Numbered from the stretch's first letter, positions 6,810 to 17,025 are shown. The stretch: DNA of 64,000 nt from Verrucomicrobiota bacterium (GCA_016871675.1 VHCN01000014.1:1-64000), one strand, 5' to 3'. The notes: generated by a model not told the origin, from the letters alone. Made by a program: numbers and translations.

Positions 6810-9605
6810 ATGCCATTCCTCGCCCGCCTGCTCGCGTGGTTGATTGCCGCCAGCAGCCTCGCGGGTTCCGCCGCTGACGGCGACCCCGTCCCGCAGCCGC
6901 ACCATGTCTGGATGGAGTCTGAGTATTTCCGCCCGTTGCGCGGCGCGAACTTCTCCTTCCAACAACCCTCGAACACAACACGCGGCTCGTGGAGCTTGTC
7001 CGGGCCGGGCGTCGCGCCCGAGTGGACGCAGGGCGGCGAGAGCGAGTTCCTGAGCATCGCCACGCGCGCGGACGAGACGAACGCGGTGGTACGCCGCGAC
7101 ATCGAGCTGCCCGCCGCGGGCGCCTACACGCTGTGGGTCCGCTACGCCGATTATCGGGGCAGGAAGGAGGAGTTCGGCGTGCGCATCAAGCAGGGCGACC
7201 GCAGCGCGGAGCACACGTTCGGCCGCGGACCGGTGGCCGATGAACTCGACCCGCTCGCGCTGTATTGGGACTGGGCCTTCACGTGGGACAGCACCGTGCT
7301 GGTGCTCGAGAAGGGCGCCGCGACGGTCGAGCTGTTCGTCAACGCGCCGTCCGAGGCGCGCCGGCAGATCGACTGCCTCTGCCTCACCACCGACAAATCT
7401 TACCGCCCGCGCGGGCGCGAGAAGCCCGACTTCGCCGTGTGGCAGGTCATGCGGACGTTCCGCGCGACGAATGCCGCGCCGCCGAATCCCAATGCCACCG
7501 TCGCGCCCGCCGCCGCCGAGGCGCCGCCCATCGAACCGCTCATCAAGTCGCGACCGAACCACGACATCCCCAAGCCGTGGAAGATTTCCGACGGCCCGCC
7601 GTCCTTCCTGTGGAATGTCGGCCAGCCGTGGCTCGACGAGTTGAAGAAGCCCGCGGCCGAGCGGCTCGATTTCCCGTTTGGCGTGGACGGCCCGTTGGTG
7701 AAGGACTTCCTCGCCGCGTTCCGGACGAGCGCGCCGCCGATTTTCTCGCATCCGCTCAGCGGCGCGGTGGTGCACATCCCGCTCTACCCGGCGGTCTTCA
7801 CCAACGACTCGCCGTTCCTCGACTGGCTGGCGCGCAACCCCGACCGCAGGTTTGCCATCCTGCTGAACTACGGCGAGCCGCGGTTCACGAAGGACTCGGA
7901 CCGCGCGGCGCTGCGGGCGAACTTCAAGAAGGTCGAGAAGCAGTTCGCCGGCTTCATCGCAGGCGAGAGCCTTTCCTACGCGTATCCGCCGGCGGCCGAC
8001 TTGAACGCGCGCATCGGCGCCGCGAAGTCCCGCGCGGACGTGCTCGACGCGCTGCGGGAGCTCGACACGGCGGCGACGGTGAAGAAGTTCACGAACTGGT
8101 TCGGCGCGCCGCTCACGCCCGAGGAGACGTGGGCGCCGATCAACTCCTGCCTCTCCGCGAACATGGAGGCCTACGCGCACGCGCTCGGCGCGTGGGGCCA
8201 GAGGCGCATCGGCCACGAGAACACCGGCAACTCGCCCACGCTCGCGCGGCGGCTCGCGTTCCTGCGCGGCGCGGCGCGGCAGTTCGGCGCGAGGTTCTTC
8301 GACTACCAGTCCTGCAACCTCGGCGACGCGGCGACGATGTTCTCGCGCGAGGCCTACTTCTACCCGGCGTCGTCGCGCTACATTCTCGACAACCAGTATG
8401 ACGCATGGGCCGGCGCGGGCGTGAACTGGCTGCTCAAGGATTACGTGCTGTGGCACCTCGCGGGCGTGGACGCGTTCTACAACGAGCAGGGCGTGGACAT
8501 GTTCTGGAAGCCCGGCGGCAACAGCGCGGGCGACGGCTTCCCCGTCACGCTCTCGCCGAAGGGCCGCGTCGCCGAGGCCGTGCTGCGCGTGGCGAAGAAG
8601 CACCCGCGCGGGACGCAGTTCACGCCGGTTGCCTTCCTGCTCGACGAGGCGCACGGCTGGTCGCAGGAGCGGTTCCAGCCCGCCTCCTTCGCGCTCGACG
8701 CCGAGCTGAACCCCGCCGTGCTCGCGCCGGGAAGGCACGAGGCGGCCCTTCGCGGCTGGTTCGACGTGGCGTATTTCCCCGCGCCCGAGACGCAGAACGA
8801 ACCCGCCAGCGGCGCGCGGCAGGGCTACGTGAGCGGCGTGTTCGGCGACATCTTCGACGTGATCGTCACCGCGCCGAAGCGCGCCGCGATCCTCAAGACG
8901 TATCCCGCCGTCGTCTGCGCCGGCGAAATCACCGTGAGCCTCGAATGGGGCAGGGCGCTGCGCGACTACGTCCGCGGCGGCGGCACGCTCGTCGTCTGCG
9001 CCGACCAGCTCAGCGGCCCGGGCGTGAAGGAACTCGAGCTGCCCGCGTTCGCGCCCGCCGTCGAGTCGTCCGCGTTCAAGTGGGAGCCCGGCGGCGAGAG
9101 CTTCGCGGCGGGAACATTCCGCCACCGGCCGATGGCCGCGGGACGCGACCGCGTGCTTGCGACCGCGGGGAACAACATCCCGCTCGCGCTCGTGCGCCGC
9201 GCGGGCGCGGGACAACTCATCGCCATCGGCGCGTCGCTCGGGCTCGGCTTCGACGAACGGCCGGTGCCGGTGCTGGCGCTCGTGATGCGGCACCTTGCCG
9301 AGGGGCTCGTGCCCGTGCGCGTGACCGGCGACGTGGAGTGGACGCTCAACCGCCTCGACGACGGCGGCTGGCTGGTCGGCCTGCTCAACAACCGCGGGGT
9401 GATCAAGCCGCAGCACGGCGTGCTGCCGACGGACCATCGCGAGGCGCAGACGGTGACGCTGCGCGCGCCGTTCGCCGTGACGCGCAGCTACGAGTGCTTC
9501 ACCGAACAGGCCGTGCGGTGGATCCCCGCCGGCACGAACTCGCAGGCGGTGATCACCGTCCCGGCCGGCAGCGTGCGGATGGTGGTGGTGCAGACGAAGC
9601 TGTGA
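6810..9605 (+). CDS. Large secreted protein of unknown function (931 aa)
   Basis: The protein starts with a good signal peptide (LARLLAWLIAASSLAGSA, cleavage near residue 22). Residues 30-200 look like a beta-sandwich resembling carbohydrate-binding modules, with blocks such as HHVWMESEYF and AAGAYTLWVRYADYRG. The middle (about 250-630) has the look of an alpha/beta catalytic barrel, with motifs such as ENTGNSP and DYQSCNLGDAA. Residues 680-830 resemble the glutamine-amidotransferase-like domain of some glycosidases (ALRDYVRGGGTLVVCADQL), followed by a small C-terminal beta domain. The layout suggests a polysaccharide-active enzyme but I do not recognise the family or the catalytic residues. 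It is monocistronic. Confidence 0.8.
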   Translation: MPFLARLLAWLIAASSLAGSAADGDPVPQPHHVWMESEYFRPLRGANFSFQQPSNTTRGSWSLSGPGVAPEWTQGGESEFLSIATRADETNAVVRRDIELPAAGAYTLWVRYADYRGRKEEFGVRIKQGDRSAEHTFGRGPVADELDPLALYWDWAFTWDSTVLVLEKGAATVELFVNAPSEARRQIDCLCLTTDKSYRPRGREKPDFAVWQVMRTFRATNAAPPNPNATVAPAAAEAPPIEPLIKSRPNHDIPKPWKISDGPPSFLWNVGQPWLDELKKPAAERLDFPFGVDGPLVKDFLAAFRTSAPPIFSHPLSGAVVHIPLYPAVFTNDSPFLDWLARNPDRRFAILLNYGEPRFTKDSDRAALRANFKKVEKQFAGFIAGESLSYAYPPAADLNARIGAAKSRADVLDALRELDTAATVKKFTNWFGAPLTPEETWAPINSCLSANMEAYAHALGAWGQRRIGHENTGNSPTLARRLAFLRGAARQFGARFFDYQSCNLGDAATMFSREAYFYPASSRYILDNQYDAWAGAGVNWLLKDYVLWHLAGVDAFYNEQGVDMFWKPGGNSAGDGFPVTLSPKGRVAEAVLRVAKKHPRGTQFTPVAFLLDEAHGWSQERFQPASFALDAELNPAVLAPGRHEAALRGWFDVAYFPAPETQNEPASGARQGYVSGVFGDIFDVIVTAPKRAAILKTYPAVVCAGEITVSLEWGRALRDYVRGGGTLVVCADQLSGPGVKELELPAFAPAVESSAFKWEPGGESFAAGTFRHRPMAAGRDRVLATAGNNIPLALVRRAGAGQLIAIGASLGLGFDERPVPVLALVMRHLAEGLVPVRVTGDVEWTLNRLDDGGWLVGLLNNRGVIKPQHGVLPTDHREAQTVTLRAPFAVTRSYECFTEQAVRWIPAGTNSQAVITVPAGSVRMVVVQTKL

Positions 9606-9626
9606 ACGACCCGGCAGAGCGCGCCA

Positions 9627-9919
9627 CGGCAGAGGCAGCGCGAGACGGTTCGTGGGCGGGAGCGAAACACTGGAGAGGTGAGCGTCAAGCTGCGCCGTGT
9701 CCATCTGGTGAACACTCCCATCAGCGAGCGCGAGCATCCCGAATCCGCCGGGCCGGGCCCCATCCCAGCCGGGCAAATCATGACGAGACATCGTCAGCAG
9801 TCCGCCACTCGCCAAAACGCTATTCGTGAGGTTTCGATCGCCCGCCAGCAGCACGAGTATGGTCACCACCAGTTCCGTGCGGGTGAATCCGCGGCCCGGA
9901 CCGGCGGCGTCAGTTTCAT
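9627..9919 (-). pseudogene. Decayed pseudopilin gene (frameshift and internal deletion)
   Basis: An ATG overlapping the permease stop (ATGA) opens MKLTPPVRA and soon stops. In the next frame the sequence continues as GFTRTELVVTILVLLAGDRN, a prepilin signal fused directly to the C-terminal part of a pseudopilin: AGDRNLTNSVL, then GWDGARPGG, MLALADGSVHQMD and NRLALP. Verrucomicrobial pseudopilins have one to two hundred residues between these parts. The original stop is also lost, and the frame runs on antisense to the large secreted protein. I read this as a gene with an internal deletion and one frameshift near its start. Confidence 0.6.
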
Positions 9920-11199
9920 TCGTGCCGGAGCGCCTCGATGGGATCCAACTCCGCGGCGCGGCGCGCGGGGTAGAGGCCGAAGACAATTCCCACCGCGCCG
10001 GAGATGCCGAACGCGATGAGGACGGACCACGGCGTGATGACGGTCTTCATGGCCGTGAGCGCGGAGACGACGAGCGGCGTGGCGATGCCGACGACGACGC
10101 CGATGAGCCCGCCGCCGATGGAGAGGACGACGGTCTCGACGAGGAACTGCGTGGTGATGTCGCGCTTCCGGGCGCCGAGCGCGCGGCGGATGCCGATCTC
10201 GCGGGTGCGCTCGGTGACGGTGGCGAGCATGATGTTCATGATGCCGATGCCGCCGACGAGCAGCGAGATGGCGGCGATGGAGCCGAGCACGATGTTGAAC
10301 ACGCGCTTGGTCGCCTCGCGCTGGATCAGCAGCTCGAGCGGCACGATGATCTCGAAGTCGGACTTGGGATGGAACCGCTTGAGCATCGCGCGGATTTGCG
10401 GCACGGCCACGAGCACGTCGTCGTCGGAATGGAACTGAACGGTGAGCTGGTGCAACTCGACTTTCTCCGCCTCGAACGTGCCGGCGGAGCGGCGGATGAT
10501 GGTCTCGCCGATGCGGCTGCGCGCGGTGGAGAGCGGCACGTAGATGTTGTTGTCGAGCGCCTGCCCCTCCATCGGGCCGGACTGCGGGCGCTTCTCGGCC
10601 GTGCTCTTTTCGCGAAGCAGCCCGACGACGGTGAAGTAATCCGGCCCGACGCGCACCTCCTGTTCGAGCGGGTCCTGATAGGGGAACAGGTTCGAGGCGA
10701 GCGCGAGCGTGAGCACGCAGACATTGTTCTGCCGCGCCTCGTCCAAGTCGGTGAGGAACCGGCCGCGGACGATGTCGACGCCGGACATCTCGGCGTAAAG
10801 CGGCCGCGTGCCGATGATCTGGCCCTGCTGGACGATGGTGTTGAAACGCACCTCGTCGCGAATGATGCGCATCGGAAGCACGCGCTTGATGCCCGGGATG
10901 GTTCCGAGGCGGCCGAGGTCGGAATAGGTCAGGCCGTATTCGGCGACGTAGCTGCGGCCGCCGGTCGCGGCCTTGTGGTCGGCGGGCGGCTTGACGCTTC
11001 GGAGGATGATGTTGCTGGAGCCGAGCTTCTTGATGGCTTCCTGCGCCTCGAAGCTCGCGCCCTCGCCGATGGCGAGCATGGCGATGACGCTGCACACGCC
11101 GAAGATGATGCCGAGCATCGTGAGCACGGAGCGCATCTTGTGGAGCAGAAGGCTCTTCAAGCCGAGCTGGACGATGCGGATGAGTGAACCGAGGCGCAT
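9916..11199 (-). CDS. MacB-like ABC transporter permease
   Basis: A 427-residue inner-membrane protein of the MacB/LolC-type fold: one N-terminal helix (about residues 17-40 within [21 protein letters not shown]), a large periplasmic domain to about residue 280, then three helices. The segment [18 protein letters not shown] is the conserved cytoplasmic coupling loop that contacts the ATPase. It is the last gene of a four-gene efflux operon and begins directly after the ATPase stop. Such mechanotransmission permeases usually drive export of macrolides, peptides or lipoproteins from the periplasm. The substrate is unknown. Confidence 0.9.
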   Translation of the reverse strand: MRLGSLIRIVQLGLKSLLLHKMRSVLTMLGIIFGVCSVIAMLAIGEGASFEAQEAIKKLGSSNIILRSVKPPADHKAATGGRSYVAEYGLTYSDLGRLGTIPGIKRVLPMRIIRDEVRFNTIVQQGQIIGTRPLYAEMSGVDIVRGRFLTDLDEARQNNVCVLTLALASNLFPYQDPLEQEVRVGPDYFTVVGLLREKSTAEKRPQSGPMEGQALDNNIYVPLSTARSRIGETIIRRSAGTFEAEKVELHQLTVQFHSDDDVLVAVPQIRAMLKRFHPKSDFEIIVPLELLIQREATKRVFNIVLGSIAAISLLVGGIGIMNIMLATVTERTREIGIRRALGARKRDITTQFLVETVVLSIGGGLIGVVVGIATPLVVSALTAMKTVITPWSVLIAFGISGAVGIVFGLYPARRAAELDPIEALRHE

Positions 11200-11940
11200 T
11201 CAGTGTGAATTGCCGCCTGCCGGTGGCCGGGGGCCGGTTGAAGCGTTGCGCGGGCGCGTGATCTCGCGGTCGATCACGCCGTCCTTCATGTGCACGACGC
11301 GGTGCGCGCGCTCGGCGACCTCGTCGCCGTGGGTCACGAGCACAAGGGTCTTTCCGGAGGCGTTGAGCTGGTCGAAGAGGTCGAGGATTTCCACGCCGGT
11401 GGTGGAGTCGAGGTTGCCGGTGGGTTCGTCGGCGAGGATGAGCAGCGGGTCGTTCACGAGCGCGCGGGCGATGGCGACGCGCTGTTGCTGGCCGCCGGAA
11501 AGCTGCTTGGGCCGGTGGTCGAGCCGGTCGCCGAGGCCGACGAGCCGGGCGAGCGATTCGCAGTGCGCGCCGCATTCCGAGAGGTCGCGGCCCTGGTAGA
11601 AAAGCGGGACGTGGATGTTCTCGAGCACGCTGAGCTGGTGGATGAGGTTGTAGCTCTGGAAGACGAAACCGAGCGTGCGACCGCGGAAGGCGGAGAGCGC
11701 GTCGTCGTCCATCGCGGCGACGTCCTCGCCGCCGAGGTAATACCTGCCGGCGCTCTGGCGGTCGAGGCAGCCGAGCACGTTGAGCAGCGTGGATTTGCCG
11801 GAGCCGGACGCGCCCATGATGGCCACATACTCGCCGGGGCGGATTGCGAGGTCGACGCCGCGCAGGGCCCGCACCTCGACTTCGCCGAGGTGGTAGGTCT
11901 TCTCGAGTTTCTCGATGCGGATGATGGGCTCGGTCGGCAC
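11200..11940 (-). CDS. ABC transporter ATP-binding protein, MacB/LolD type
   Basis: A 246-residue ATPase with Walker A GASGSGKS (43-50), Q-loop Gln95 (FQSYN), signature LSGGQ (147-151), Walker B LLILADEP (166-173) and an H-loop near VTHGDE. It energises the MacB-like permease encoded immediately downstream. The start is a GTG six bases beyond the adaptor stop. The C-terminal 20 residues (NASTGPRPPAGG type) are a loose extension without family counterpart. Confidence 0.92.
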   Translation of the reverse strand: MPTEPIIRIEKLEKTYHLGEVEVRALRGVDLAIRPGEYVAIMGASGSGKSTLLNVLGCLDRQSAGRYYLGGEDVAAMDDDALSAFRGRTLGFVFQSYNLIHQLSVLENIHVPLFYQGRDLSECGAHCESLARLVGLGDRLDHRPKQLSGGQQQRVAIARALVNDPLLILADEPTGNLDSTTGVEILDLFDQLNASGKTLVLVTHGDEVAERAHRVVHMKDGVIDREITRPRNASTGPRPPAGGNSH

Positions 11941-11946
11941 GCGCGA

Positions 11947-13671
11947 CTACCCGGACTTCTTCACGCGCTCGGCCGGTGCGGGCCGTGGCGGCCTCGGCGC
12001 GGGCCGCGCGAATTCGCCACGCACCGGACTCGAGCCGCCGGAGCGCCGGACCCCCGGAGGAAGTGGTTCCAGGGCCGAGGGCGGTGCCGCCGCATTGGTG
12101 AGCGCGGGGGCGGCGGGCTCCGCCGGCTTTGGCGCGCCGTTGGTTCTTGGGGCGGCGCTTTCCTCGGCTTTGTCGGCCTCTTCGACGGGGATGGACTCCG
12201 ATTCGGAAAGCGCGGCGAGGAGGACCTTGTCGCCTTCCTGGAGGCCGTTCTTGATCTCGATGAGCCGGTCGTTGTAGAGGCCGATTTCGACGGGCGTCTG
12301 CAAGTGCCGGCCTTTCTTCTCGACGTAACAGACCTGCTGGCCCTTGACGGTGGTGACGGCCTGGATGGGGACGGTGAGCACGTCCGTGAGGTTGGTGATG
12401 ATGATCTCGGCGCGGCCGGACACGCCGGGCTTGATGTCGGTGAGTTCCTCGTTGATCCAGACCTCGGTGGTGTAAACCTTGAGGTTGGGATTGTAGTAGC
12501 GGCTGGAGGAATCGGGCAGCACGGCAATCTTTTTCACGATGCCGGTGAACTGCTTGTCGGGCAGCGAGTCGATGGTCACGTTCGCGGGCAACCCCAGCTT
12601 GACCTGCCGCACGTGCGATTCGTGCACGCGAATCTCGACCATCATCTGCGTCACGTCGGGGAGCTTGATGATGTCCTGCTTCTGGCGGACGGTCGCGCCC
12701 TCCTCGATGAGGATGCCGCTGCTCGCGGAACTGCCGGTGGCGTAAACCACAAGCCCCTCCTGCGGCGCGAAAATCTTCGTGAGCAGGAGCTGCTCCTTCG
12801 CCTCGCCGAGGCGCTCGCGCTGCTTTTCGAGCTGCGCCTGCTTGGATTTCACGTCGGCTTCGTAGGTCGAGATCGTCGAGGCCGCGCGCTGGCGGACGCG
12901 CAGGAGTTCGAGCTTGGTCTGCTCGACGGTGGACTCCAAGAGCCGGACTTTCTTGGGGAAATCGTATTTCTGCGCGAGCCGCAGCTCCTCTTTCGCCTGC
13001 GAGATGGTGAGGTCCTTCTGCTTGACGGTGAGCTGGTCGGCCTTGAGTTCGTCGCGCGTGGCGTAGCCGCGCTTTTCGAGCTGCACGGTCCAGTTGAGCC
13101 GGTCCTGCGCGCGCTGCATCTCCTCCTCGGCGATGGTGATGCGCGCCTCGATGCCTTTCTTCTGCTGCGGCCAGTCGCCTTCCTTGTATTTCTCGAGGTC
13201 GGACTCGGCGAATTCCACGCGCAGTTCCTGGTCCTTCACCGCGGCGTCCATCGTGAGTTTCTGGATGGCGAGGTCCTCCTTCGCGCGGGTGAAGGATGCC
13301 TCGGCGCTTTGCACGGTCAGGTCCTGGGTCGCCACCTTCTCCTTGATGCCCGCGGCGTCGAGCTCGACGAGCAAGTCGCCCTTCTTCACGGACGTGCCCT
13401 CGGGGACGATGCTGATGATGCGCGGCGTGCCCTCGAGCTCGCTGCGGACGATGAGCTCCTGCGTGGCGCGCAGAGTGCCGCCCTCGAGAATCATCACCGG
13501 GAAGTTGCCGCGCTTGACGGTGAAGTAGCTCTGCTGCGCCACGGGCGGCTTGCGGCTCTTGAGGAAGACCACGCCGCCGGCGACCGCGGCGATCAGCGCC
13601 GCCACGACCAGCAGCGGGCGCTGTCGTGCGACGCGCAGCGGGGCCGGGCTGTTGGAAGCGGGCGCGCTCAT
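11947..13671 (-). CDS. HlyD/MacA-type periplasmic adaptor
   Basis: A 574-residue protein with one N-terminal membrane segment (about 18-37, PLLVVAALIAAVAGGVVFL). Then come beta-barrel and lipoyl half-motifs, a long alpha-helical hairpin (about 110-270, rich in Glu, Lys and Gln) and the returning lipoyl and membrane-proximal domains (around 290-470). This is the adaptor that joins the permease to a TolC-like duct. Its ATG overlaps the TolC-like stop by 4 bp (ATGA), implying translational coupling. The last 80 or so residues are a Pro/Ala/Arg-rich tail, unusual for adaptors, and are the part I would least trust structurally. Confidence 0.9.
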   Translation of the reverse strand: MSAPASNSPAPLRVARQRPLLVVAALIAAVAGGVVFLKSRKPPVAQQSYFTVKRGNFPVMILEGGTLRATQELIVRSELEGTPRIISIVPEGTSVKKGDLLVELDAAGIKEKVATQDLTVQSAEASFTRAKEDLAIQKLTMDAAVKDQELRVEFAESDLEKYKEGDWPQQKKGIEARITIAEEEMQRAQDRLNWTVQLEKRGYATRDELKADQLTVKQKDLTISQAKEELRLAQKYDFPKKVRLLESTVEQTKLELLRVRQRAASTISTYEADVKSKQAQLEKQRERLGEAKEQLLLTKIFAPQEGLVVYATGSSASSGILIEEGATVRQKQDIIKLPDVTQMMVEIRVHESHVRQVKLGLPANVTIDSLPDKQFTGIVKKIAVLPDSSSRYYNPNLKVYTTEVWINEELTDIKPGVSGRAEIIITNLTDVLTVPIQAVTTVKGQQVCYVEKKGRHLQTPVEIGLYNDRLIEIKNGLQEGDKVLLAALSESESIPVEEADKAEESAAPRTNGAPKPAEPAAPALTNAAAPPSALEPLPPGVRRSGGSSPVRGEFARPAPRPPRPAPAERVKKSG

Positions 13672-15428
13672 GGCTTGCCGAAGACTTTCTCCGGCGGGAG
13701 CACGTCGGATTCCGCCGCCGCGGGATTCGCGGGCGCGACGGGCGCGGCGCCCGGCAGCCGGGCGGGCTTGAGCCAGAACTTGTCCTGATTCACGTCGAGC
13801 ATTCCAATGTCGATCAAGAGTTTCAGCCGCGCGGCCAGATGGTCCACGAGCGCCTGCGTGACGGCGTTTTGCGCGGCGACGAGCGCCGTCTGCGCCTCGA
13901 GCTGGTCGCGGACCTGCGCGCGGCCGGCGGAGAGCAGCAGGCTCACGGCGTCGGTGCGCTGCTCGGCGAGCTGCTGCGCGCGCTTTTGAATGTCGTAATT
14001 CTGCCCCACCGTGCCCAGCGTGCGCAAGCCGGCGCGCACGTTGTCGCGCGTGGCATCGAGCGTGATGCCGAGTGTGCGAAGCTGCCGCTCGAACGCAATG
14101 ACGGTCGCGCGGAAGGCGTTCCGCTGCGGAAGCCGGTCCCACGGGATGTCGAGTTGGAGCCCCGAGGACACGGTCGTGTTGTTCCACACAAACTTGGAGT
14201 AGTTCACGTTGTCGTTGTTCAGCGACGCGCCCGCGGTGAAGAGGAGCCCGGGCCGCAGCGCGTCGCGCGCGACGCCCACGTGGCGTTGCGCATCCTCGAA
14301 GCGGTCGATCTCGTTGAGCACGTCGAGCCGGTGCGCGACCGCGAGCGAGAAACCCTGTTCCTCGGTAAGGGGCACCGGGAGCAGGCCGGGCGCGGCGAGT
14401 TCGGCGAGCGCGGTGTCGTCGAGGATCAGTTCAAACCCCGCGGGCAGCGCGAGCAGTTGCTTGAAGCCGTCGAGGCTCGCCTGGTAGGACTCGACCGCCG
14501 AGATGTAGGCGACCTTGGCCTTGAGTTCCTCCTGGCGCGATTGGTCCACCTGGAACGCCGCGAGCCGCTCGCCCTTCGAGAGCGCCTCGGCCTGCTCGCG
14601 GCCGCGCAGCAGCTTCTGATAGTTGCTCCAGCCGTTGCGCACGGCGTCCTTGCGCTGGAGCAGCCGGAAGTAGGTCGTCACCACGTCCGCCGCGAACGCC
14701 TGCTGGAACAGCGCAAAGTCGCGCACGGCATACACCGTGTCGCGCTCGGCCTGCGTGAGCGATTCGGCCGCGATGTCCGCGCCGAAGCCGCGAAGCAGCG
14801 GCTGCGTGAAGTTCACCGACAGCGCGCTGGTCACCGTGCGGCCCGGCGTGCCGGTGAAATAGTGCGTGAGGTCGTTCGCGAGGCTCGCCGTGAGGCTGCC
14901 GCCCGTCTTGAGCAGCCGCGAGACGGTCCACTGGTCATTCTCCGCGACAAATCCACCCGATGAGTCGCGTCCCACCGAGGCGCCGAGCGACTGCGTGACG
15001 CGGGCCGCGAAGAAGTGCCGCTCCAGCGTGAGCGCGAGGCCCGAAAGATACAGGCCTTCCCGGCGGAATTGATACTGCCGGTTGTTCGCCGCGGCGATAC
15101 GGAGCGCGTCCTGCAACGTGAGCACCATCGAGTTCGTGCGCGAACGGTCGAGGATGATCTCCGCGGGCGGGATGGACTTCGGCTCGCGGGCCGAGTAGGG
15201 CGTGTCGATGCGGAATTCGTTCGTGCGCCCGAGCACGCGCAGCTCCTTCTTCGCCAGCAGCGAATAGACTTCGCGATCCGCGGATTTCTGGTGATGCGCC
15301 GCCGTGCAGCCCGCGAACAACGCCGCGAGCCCGCACAGGGCGGCCCGGGCGGCACGCCGCGACGACGCTGCCCTCGGAGTGGGGCGTCGGGTTCGGGCCT
15401 TCTCAGGCGATGGCGACAGGGTGCGCAC
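13668..15428 (-). CDS. TolC-family outer-membrane efflux lipoprotein
   Basis: The protein is about 586 residues long and has a lipoprotein signal (LCGLAALFAGC, lipid-bearing Cys at about residue 41 with the chosen start) and two TolC-type repeats of long helices and strands (for example LTLQDALRIAAANNRQ and the second repeat from VPLTEEQGFSLAVAHRLDVLNE). It forms the outer-membrane duct of the tripartite pump and is the first gene of the operon. No ATG fits, so I chose a GTG preceded by a weak AAGG. The open frame extends much further upstream, so the true start is uncertain by tens of codons. Confidence 0.82.
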   Translation of the reverse strand: MRTLSPSPEKARTRRPTPRAASSRRAARAALCGLAALFAGCTAAHHQKSADREVYSLLAKKELRVLGRTNEFRIDTPYSAREPKSIPPAEIILDRSRTNSMVLTLQDALRIAAANNRQYQFRREGLYLSGLALTLERHFFAARVTQSLGASVGRDSSGGFVAENDQWTVSRLLKTGGSLTASLANDLTHYFTGTPGRTVTSALSVNFTQPLLRGFGADIAAESLTQAERDTVYAVRDFALFQQAFAADVVTTYFRLLQRKDAVRNGWSNYQKLLRGREQAEALSKGERLAAFQVDQSRQEELKAKVAYISAVESYQASLDGFKQLLALPAGFELILDDTALAELAAPGLLPVPLTEEQGFSLAVAHRLDVLNEIDRFEDAQRHVGVARDALRPGLLFTAGASLNNDNVNYSKFVWNNTTVSSGLQLDIPWDRLPQRNAFRATVIAFERQLRTLGITLDATRDNVRAGLRTLGTVGQNYDIQKRAQQLAEQRTDAVSLLLSAGRAQVRDQLEAQTALVAAQNAVTQALVDHLAARLKLLIDIGMLDVNQDKFWLKPARLPGAAPVAPANPAAAESDVLPPEKVFGKP

Positions 15429-15591
15429 GGCAAAATGGCCTTGTGCGGCGGGTGCGTGAAACTCGACGAGCCCGCTTTCGGTGAAATTCACGAAACCCCG
15501 GCGGGGCGCGGGCCGGGGGCTCGAATCGCCGGCGCCGCATCCGGCGCTTCCCCGATTCACTTTTCGGCGCGCCCCGCTATGCTCCGGCCCG

Positions 15592-17025
15592 ATGAAGCCG
15601 GTGCTCAACTGTCTTGCAATGGCCGCGCTCGCGTTGGCGACAAGCGCGTGCCGGCCGCGGACGGAGGTGCCCGTCGGTCCCGCGCCGACTTCAGCCGGGC
15701 AACCCTCCGCGCCGCCACCGGCGATGGGAATTCCGCTCCCGCCCACCGAAGCTGAAATCGCCGCGCTCATCGAAGCGGCGCTCGCCAACGACTTCGCGCG
15801 CGCGCGGCAGCTCCTCGCCACGAATCCCGCGCTCGCCAGCGCCCGAAACGAGCGCGGCGACTCGGCGCTCTACGTCGCAGCCTTCCGCGGCAACAAGGCG
15901 ATGGCGGAATTGCTCCTCGCGCACCGGGCCGACCCGAACCCGCCGCCCAACCATCGCGGTGAAACCCCGCTCTCCATCGCCGTCGAGCTCGGATTCCGGC
16001 AGACCGCTGAAATCCTCCGCAACGGCGGCGCGCGCACGGACGAGCGCGTCCGCGGCGCGGAGATTCGCGCCGCGGTGCAGCGCCCACAGCCGGATGCGCT
16101 CATCCGTTTGCTCGCGGCGAGCCCCGGGTGCGTGGACCTTCGCAACGCGCTCGGCAACACCGCGCTCTACATCGCCGCGGCTTCCACCAACTTCACGGCG
16201 GTCACCATTCTCCTGGCACACAAGGCCGATCCAAACGCGACCAACCATGGCGGCGGCACGCCCTACTCCGTCGCGCGCGAACTCGGCCCAAGCAACATCG
16301 TCGCCCAGTTGAGAGCGCAGGGCGGCGTGGAGAACCGCGTCACCGAGGGCATCGGCATCCGCGCTGTCGCGCGCGGCGGCCTGCTGTCGGAAGCCGAGTC
16401 CATCCTGCGGACCAACGCCGCCCTCGCCACCGCCGTGGACGACATGCAGCGCACGCCGCTCCATGAAGCCGCGGGCGCATCCAGCCCCGCGCTGGTCGGC
16501 CTCCTGTTGCAGCACAAGGCCGAGGTGAACGCCCGCGACTACTCGGGCGCCACTCCGCTGCACAACGCCGCGGGCGCGGGTGATGAGCAGACTGTGAAGG
16601 TCCTGCTCGACCACGGAGCAGACCCGAAGGCGCGCAACCGCCAGCTCACCACTCCGCTTCACATCGCCGCAACCAGGGGCCGCTCGGCAGTTGCCGCACA
16701 ACTTCTGGCCGCGGGCGCCGAGCAGGGCACGAAGGACAACAGCGGGCAGACGCCGCTGCACCTGGCCGCGGTCGCCGGCCACGCGCCCCTCGTCGAACTG
16801 CTGCTCGACCGCGGCGCGGCGGTTTCAGCGCCGGACTCGCGAGGTAACACGCCATTGCACGGAGCCGCCTCGCGCAACCGGCCGGAGATCGTCAAGCTGC
16901 TCCTCGCGCACAAGGCCGACCCCGGCGCGCGCGACAACCTCGGCCGCACACCGCTCGCGCTCGCGGAGTCGTTGAAGCTCGAAGAAACCGCGAAGCTGCT
17001 CCGCGACGTCACCGAGAAGCCGTGA
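15592..17025 (+). CDS. Ankyrin-repeat lipoprotein
   Basis: A 477-residue protein whose N-terminus, MKPVLNCLAMAALALATSAC, is a lipoprotein signal with the acylated Cys at residue 20. About ten ankyrin repeats fill the rest. The best are in the second half (for example TPLHEAAGASSPALVGLLL, TPLHNAAGAGDEQTVKVLL, TPLHLAAVAGHAPLVELLL), while repeats in the first half are more diverged. Ankyrin solenoids bind proteins; the partner is unknown. It is divergent from the efflux operon with about 160 bp between. Confidence 0.88.
   Translation: MKPVLNCLAMAALALATSACRPRTEVPVGPAPTSAGQPSAPPPAMGIPLPPTEAEIAALIEAALANDFARARQLLATNPALASARNERGDSALYVAAFRGNKAMAELLLAHRADPNPPPNHRGETPLSIAVELGFRQTAEILRNGGARTDERVRGAEIRAAVQRPQPDALIRLLAASPGCVDLRNALGNTALYIAAASTNFTAVTILLAHKADPNATNHGGGTPYSVARELGPSNIVAQLRAQGGVENRVTEGIGIRAVARGGLLSEAESILRTNAALATAVDDMQRTPLHEAAGASSPALVGLLLQHKAEVNARDYSGATPLHNAAGAGDEQTVKVLLDHGADPKARNRQLTTPLHIAATRGRSAVAAQLLAAGAEQGTKDNSGQTPLHLAAVAGHAPLVELLLDRGAAVSAPDSRGNTPLHGAASRNRPEIVKLLLAHKADPGARDNLGRTPLALAESLKLEETAKLLRDVTEKP

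Noticed and set aside
6648-9920. A 3.3-kb open frame antisense to the large secreted protein
   Set aside because: Only its first 100 residues resemble a real family (the pilin remnant). The rest is Arg/Ala-rich antisense translation typical of GC-rich DNA.
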